A stretch of DNA of 7,702 bases from Anaerolineae bacterium (GTDB lineage: Bacteria > Chloroflexota > Anaerolineae > 4572-78): assembly GCA_027022125.1 (NCBI GenBank), contig JALVZI010000440.1, positions 1 to 7,702 on the forward strand. Reading direction: 5' to 3'. The position numbers and the translations under genes are program-made. Every line of letters begins with the position of its first letter. Position 1 is the stretch's first letter. Under the pieces are notes generated by a model that ran no database searches, was not told the DNA's origin, and saw only the letters and a list, made by a program, of their open reading frames with translations. Shown piece by piece: positions 5,904-7,702 of this stretch.

Positions 5904-6806
5904 ATGACTACTATTAAAACCGATGAAAACGGCACCGAAACCAAACGAAAACCCCCGTGGCTGAAAGTAAAACTTCCCGCCGGTGATGCCTACCAGCACG
6001 TGCGACACCTGATGCGCTCCAAACACCTGCACACCGTCTGCGAAGCGGCAATGTGCCCCAACCTCGGCGAGTGCTGGAGCCGCGGCACGGCAACCTTCCT
6101 GCTGATGGGCGACATCTGCACTCGCAGTTGCAGTTTCTGCCACATCAAAACCGGGCGACCGAAACCGCTGGATGAAGACGAACCGCGCCGCATCGCCGAA
6201 ACAGTGCTGCAAATGAACCTGAACCACTGCGTGCTCACCTCCGTCAACCGCGACGAACTGCCCGACGGCGGCGCACATATTTTCGCCAACACCATCGAGG
6301 AAATTCGGCGCGTGCTGCCCACCTGCACCACCGAAGTGCTCATCCCCGATTTTAAAGGCGATGATGCCGCGCTGAAAATGGTAATGGACGCCCGTCCGTC
6401 CATTTTGAACCACAACACCGAAACCGTGCCGCGTCTGTATCGCACCGTGCGCCCGCAGGCAAACTACCGCCGCTCACTGCAGGTGCTGGCGCAGGCAAAA
6501 GTGTTCGACCCGCAGGCGGTCACCAAAACCGGTATTATGGTCGGGCTGGGCGAAACGAAAGAGGAAGTCATCGCCCTGATGCGCGATTTGCGCGAAATTG
6601 ATGTGGATATTATGACCATCGGGCAATACCTGCGCCCCACCCGTTTCCATCTGCCCGTGTACCGCTATGTCCACCCCGATGAATTTCAGGAATATCACGA
6701 CATCGGTATGGAAATGGGCTTCAAATGGGTAGAAGCGGGTCCGCTGGTGCGCAGCAGTTATCACGCTGACGGGCAGGCGGACGCGCTCGCCATTCACGCA
6801 CGGTAG
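5904..6806 (+). CDS. lipA: Lipoyl synthase LipA
   Basis: This 300-residue radical-SAM enzyme inserts sulfur at C6 and C8 of the octanoyl group on lipoyl domains (2-oxoacid dehydrogenase E2 subunits, glycine cleavage H protein), the last step of lipoate synthesis. All diagnostic residues are present. The auxiliary 4Fe-4S cluster motif Cys-X4-Cys-X5-Cys is Cys46, Cys51, Cys57 (within TVCEAAMCPNLGECW). The radical-SAM motif Cys-X3-Cys-X2-Cys is Cys72, Cys76, Cys79. The C-terminal RSSY motif (283-286) supplies the serine ligand of the auxiliary cluster. LNHNTETVPRLY, GIMVGLGE and QYLRPT are further family marks, and length is normal. The ATG at 5904 gives a typical N-terminus but has no convincing Shine-Dalgarno. 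No lipB or lplA is in view; the gene stands alone between arrays C and D, which carry inverted copies of the same sequence. Confidence 0.97.
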   Translation: MTTIKTDENGTETKRKPPWLKVKLPAGDAYQHVRHLMRSKHLHTVCEAAMCPNLGECWSRGTATFLLMGDICTRSCSFCHIKTGRPKPLDEDEPRRIAETVLQMNLNHCVLTSVNRDELPDGGAHIFANTIEEIRRVLPTCTTEVLIPDFKGDDAALKMVMDARPSILNHNTETVPRLYRTVRPQANYRRSLQVLAQAKVFDPQAVTKTGIMVGLGETKEEVIALMRDLREIDVDIMTIGQYLRPTRFHLPVYRYVHPDEFQEYHDIGMEMGFKWVEAGPLVRSSYHADGQADALAIHAR

Positions 6807-6814
6807 CGGTTTGT

Positions 6815-6976
6815 TTCAAGTTCAAGGTTCAAAGTTTCAGGTTCAAGGTTGCAGGGTAGCAGGGTTACAAGTCCAAAATCTTATGTCCAAAGTCACGCAT
6901 CACGTTTCACTCATCACGCAATACGATTCAACGATTCAGCGAATCCCTATCCCTTTCACGCCTCACGCCTCACGCA
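6815..6976 (+). repeat. Long degenerate 7-bp tandem repeat array D
   Basis: About 23 units run almost unbroken in 7-base steps, nearly all beginning with T or TC. Examples are TTCAAGT (6815-6821), TCAAGGT (6822-6828), TCAAAGT (6829-6835), TCAAGGT (6843-6849), TGCAGGG (6850-6856), then TCCAAAA (6872-6878) and TCCAAAG (6886-6892). These change to TCACGCA (6893-6899), TCACGTT (6900-6906), TCACTCA (6907-6913), TCACGCC (6956-6962 and 6963-6969) and TCACGCA (6970-6976). Two 8-base units (6857-6864, 6928-6935) and one 6-base unit (6950-6955) are the only slips. The array begins 8 bases after the lipA stop; frames crossing it show no protein-like composition. Confidence 0.8.
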
Positions 6977-7028
6977 AATTGTTGGCAAAACGCAAAATCC
7001 GTAAAGATGCTCCGGGGGGCAATAAACT

Positions 7029-7702
7029 ATGTCCCAAAACACCACCGTGCTCGTCACCGGTGCGACCGGTTTTCTGGGCAGTTATATCGTTGATTCATAC
7101 GCGCGGCGCGGCATTCCCGTGCGGGCGATGGCTCGCCGCAGCAGCGATTTGCGCTACCTGCAGCCGCATCTCGATTCGGGTGCGGCGGAATTGGTTTTCG
7201 GCACGATGACCAACCCCGACAGTCTGAAAAATGCCGTGCGCGGGGTGACACACATCGTGCATGTCGCCGCGGTGATTGGACCGAACATCCCCAACGAAGT
7301 TTACCGCCGCGTGAATGTGGACGGCACGCAAACGCTGGTTGACGCCGCCGTCGCCGCAGGGGTACAGCGATTCACACTCATCAGTTCCGTGTCAACCTAT
7401 GGCGACGGCATCACCCCCGGCGGCATCGTCACCGAAGAAACGCCGCAAATCCCGTCGAACCCGTATGGCGAATCGAAACTGGCACAGCAGAAAATCGTGT
7501 TCGCCGCCCACCGCGAGCACGGCTTGCCGGTGGTCGCCATCGAACCGCCGGTGATATACGGTCCGCGGGCGCGGGTGGGCATCGCCGAAGCCTTCAATCT
7601 GGTGAAATGGCGGCTCGCCCCGCTGCTCGATTTCGGGCGCGGGCGGATGAATTTGGTATATGTCACCGATGTGGTCGGGCTGCTGGAAGCCGCCGACGCC
7701 AC
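7029..7702 (+). CDS. NAD(P)-dependent epimerase/dehydratase (extended SDR), 3' end cut by window
   Basis: 224 codons are visible before the window edge. The protein begins with an extended short-chain dehydrogenase/reductase Rossmann fold: VLVTGATGFLGSY carries the dinucleotide motif GATGFLG (residues 11-17). NVDGTQTLVDAA (96-107), TLISSVSTYGDG (with the catalytic Ser region, 116-127) and PYGESK give the YxxxK pair Tyr146 and Lys150. IEPPVIYGPR (171-180) and the NLVYVTDVVGLLEA stretch (208-221) are typical of the family. Arginines after the second strand (MARRSS, 34-39) hint at NADP(H). Members epimerise or reduce nucleotide sugars, sterols or similar compounds; the substrate cannot be told here. 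GGGGGG (7014-7019) is a possible ribosome binding site 9 bases before ATG 7029. A G-rich stretch and array D separate it from lipA, so it is probably transcribed independently. Confidence 0.9.
   Translation, partial: MSQNTTVLVTGATGFLGSYIVDSYARRGIPVRAMARRSSDLRYLQPHLDSGAAELVFGTMTNPDSLKNAVRGVTHIVHVAAVIGPNIPNEVYRRVNVDGTQTLVDAAVAAGVQRFTLISSVSTYGDGITPGGIVTEETPQIPSNPYGESKLAQQKIVFAAHREHGLPVVAIEPPVIYGPRARVGIAEAFNLVKWRLAPLLDFGRGRMNLVYVTDVVGLLEAADA

Noticed and set aside
5904..6806. lipA as cargo of a transposon bounded by the inverted repeats
   Set aside because: No transposase, target-site duplication or defined ends are seen; the inverted copies are parts of the wider heptad arrays.
177..6976. CRISPR array interpretation of the short repeats
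   Set aside because: Units are 7 bp and contiguous, with no 20-40-bp repeats separated by unique spacers, and no cas genes are present.
6811..7209. 132-codon + strand frame starting in array D
   Set aside because: It is built from repeat units and then overlaps the epimerase gene out of frame; the epimerase frame has clear SDR motifs.

Overview
The window looks like a piece of a bacterial chromosome, about 57-60% GC in its genes. My tentative assignment is Chloroflexota, Anaerolineae-like. It rests on the mix of a WS/DGAT-type acyltransferase, an LPETG cell-wall sorting signal, a PA14/golvesin-domain secreted protein and unusually repeat-rich intergenic DNA. No rRNA or other marker gene is present, so the taxonomy is inference. 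All genes I can support lie on the + strand.

Layout. Bases 1-330 are non-coding: a palindromic repeat element (7-106), then an array of degenerate 7-bp repeats (177-302) whose last unit forms the -35 box of a near-consensus promoter. That promoter sits so close to the sixA-like gene (331-843) that its mRNA is probably leaderless. A WS/DGAT-family acyltransferase (877-2403) follows in the same likely operon and carries an unusual Cys/His tail. A second promoter (2431-2459) drives two exported proteins: an LPETG-anchored surface protein (2502-3296) and a secreted protein with two PA14 repeats and a golvesin-type C-terminal domain (3315-4634). A clear intrinsic terminator (4661-4690) ends that unit.

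Bases 4635-5047 hold the terminator, a third excellent promoter (4712-4740) with no convincing gene right behind it, a degenerate extragenic repeat, a 44-bp-arm inverted repeat (4823-4949) and a short heptad array. Then come an unrecognised acidic protein with a Cys-rich N-terminus (5048-5725), a long heptad array (5725-5873), lipoyl synthase lipA (5904-6806), a further long heptad array (6815-6976) and the start of an NAD(P)-dependent epimerase/dehydratase gene (7029 to the window end).

The genes do not form one pathway: phosphohistidine signalling, neutral-lipid synthesis, cell surface, lipoate cofactor and sugar/sterol-type SDR are all present. The most striking feature is the set of 7-bp-period arrays. 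They fill the gaps beside sixA, the 5048 gene and lipA, keep a fixed order of repeat 'words', occur in both orientations, and sit next to genes that lack Shine-Dalgarno sequences.
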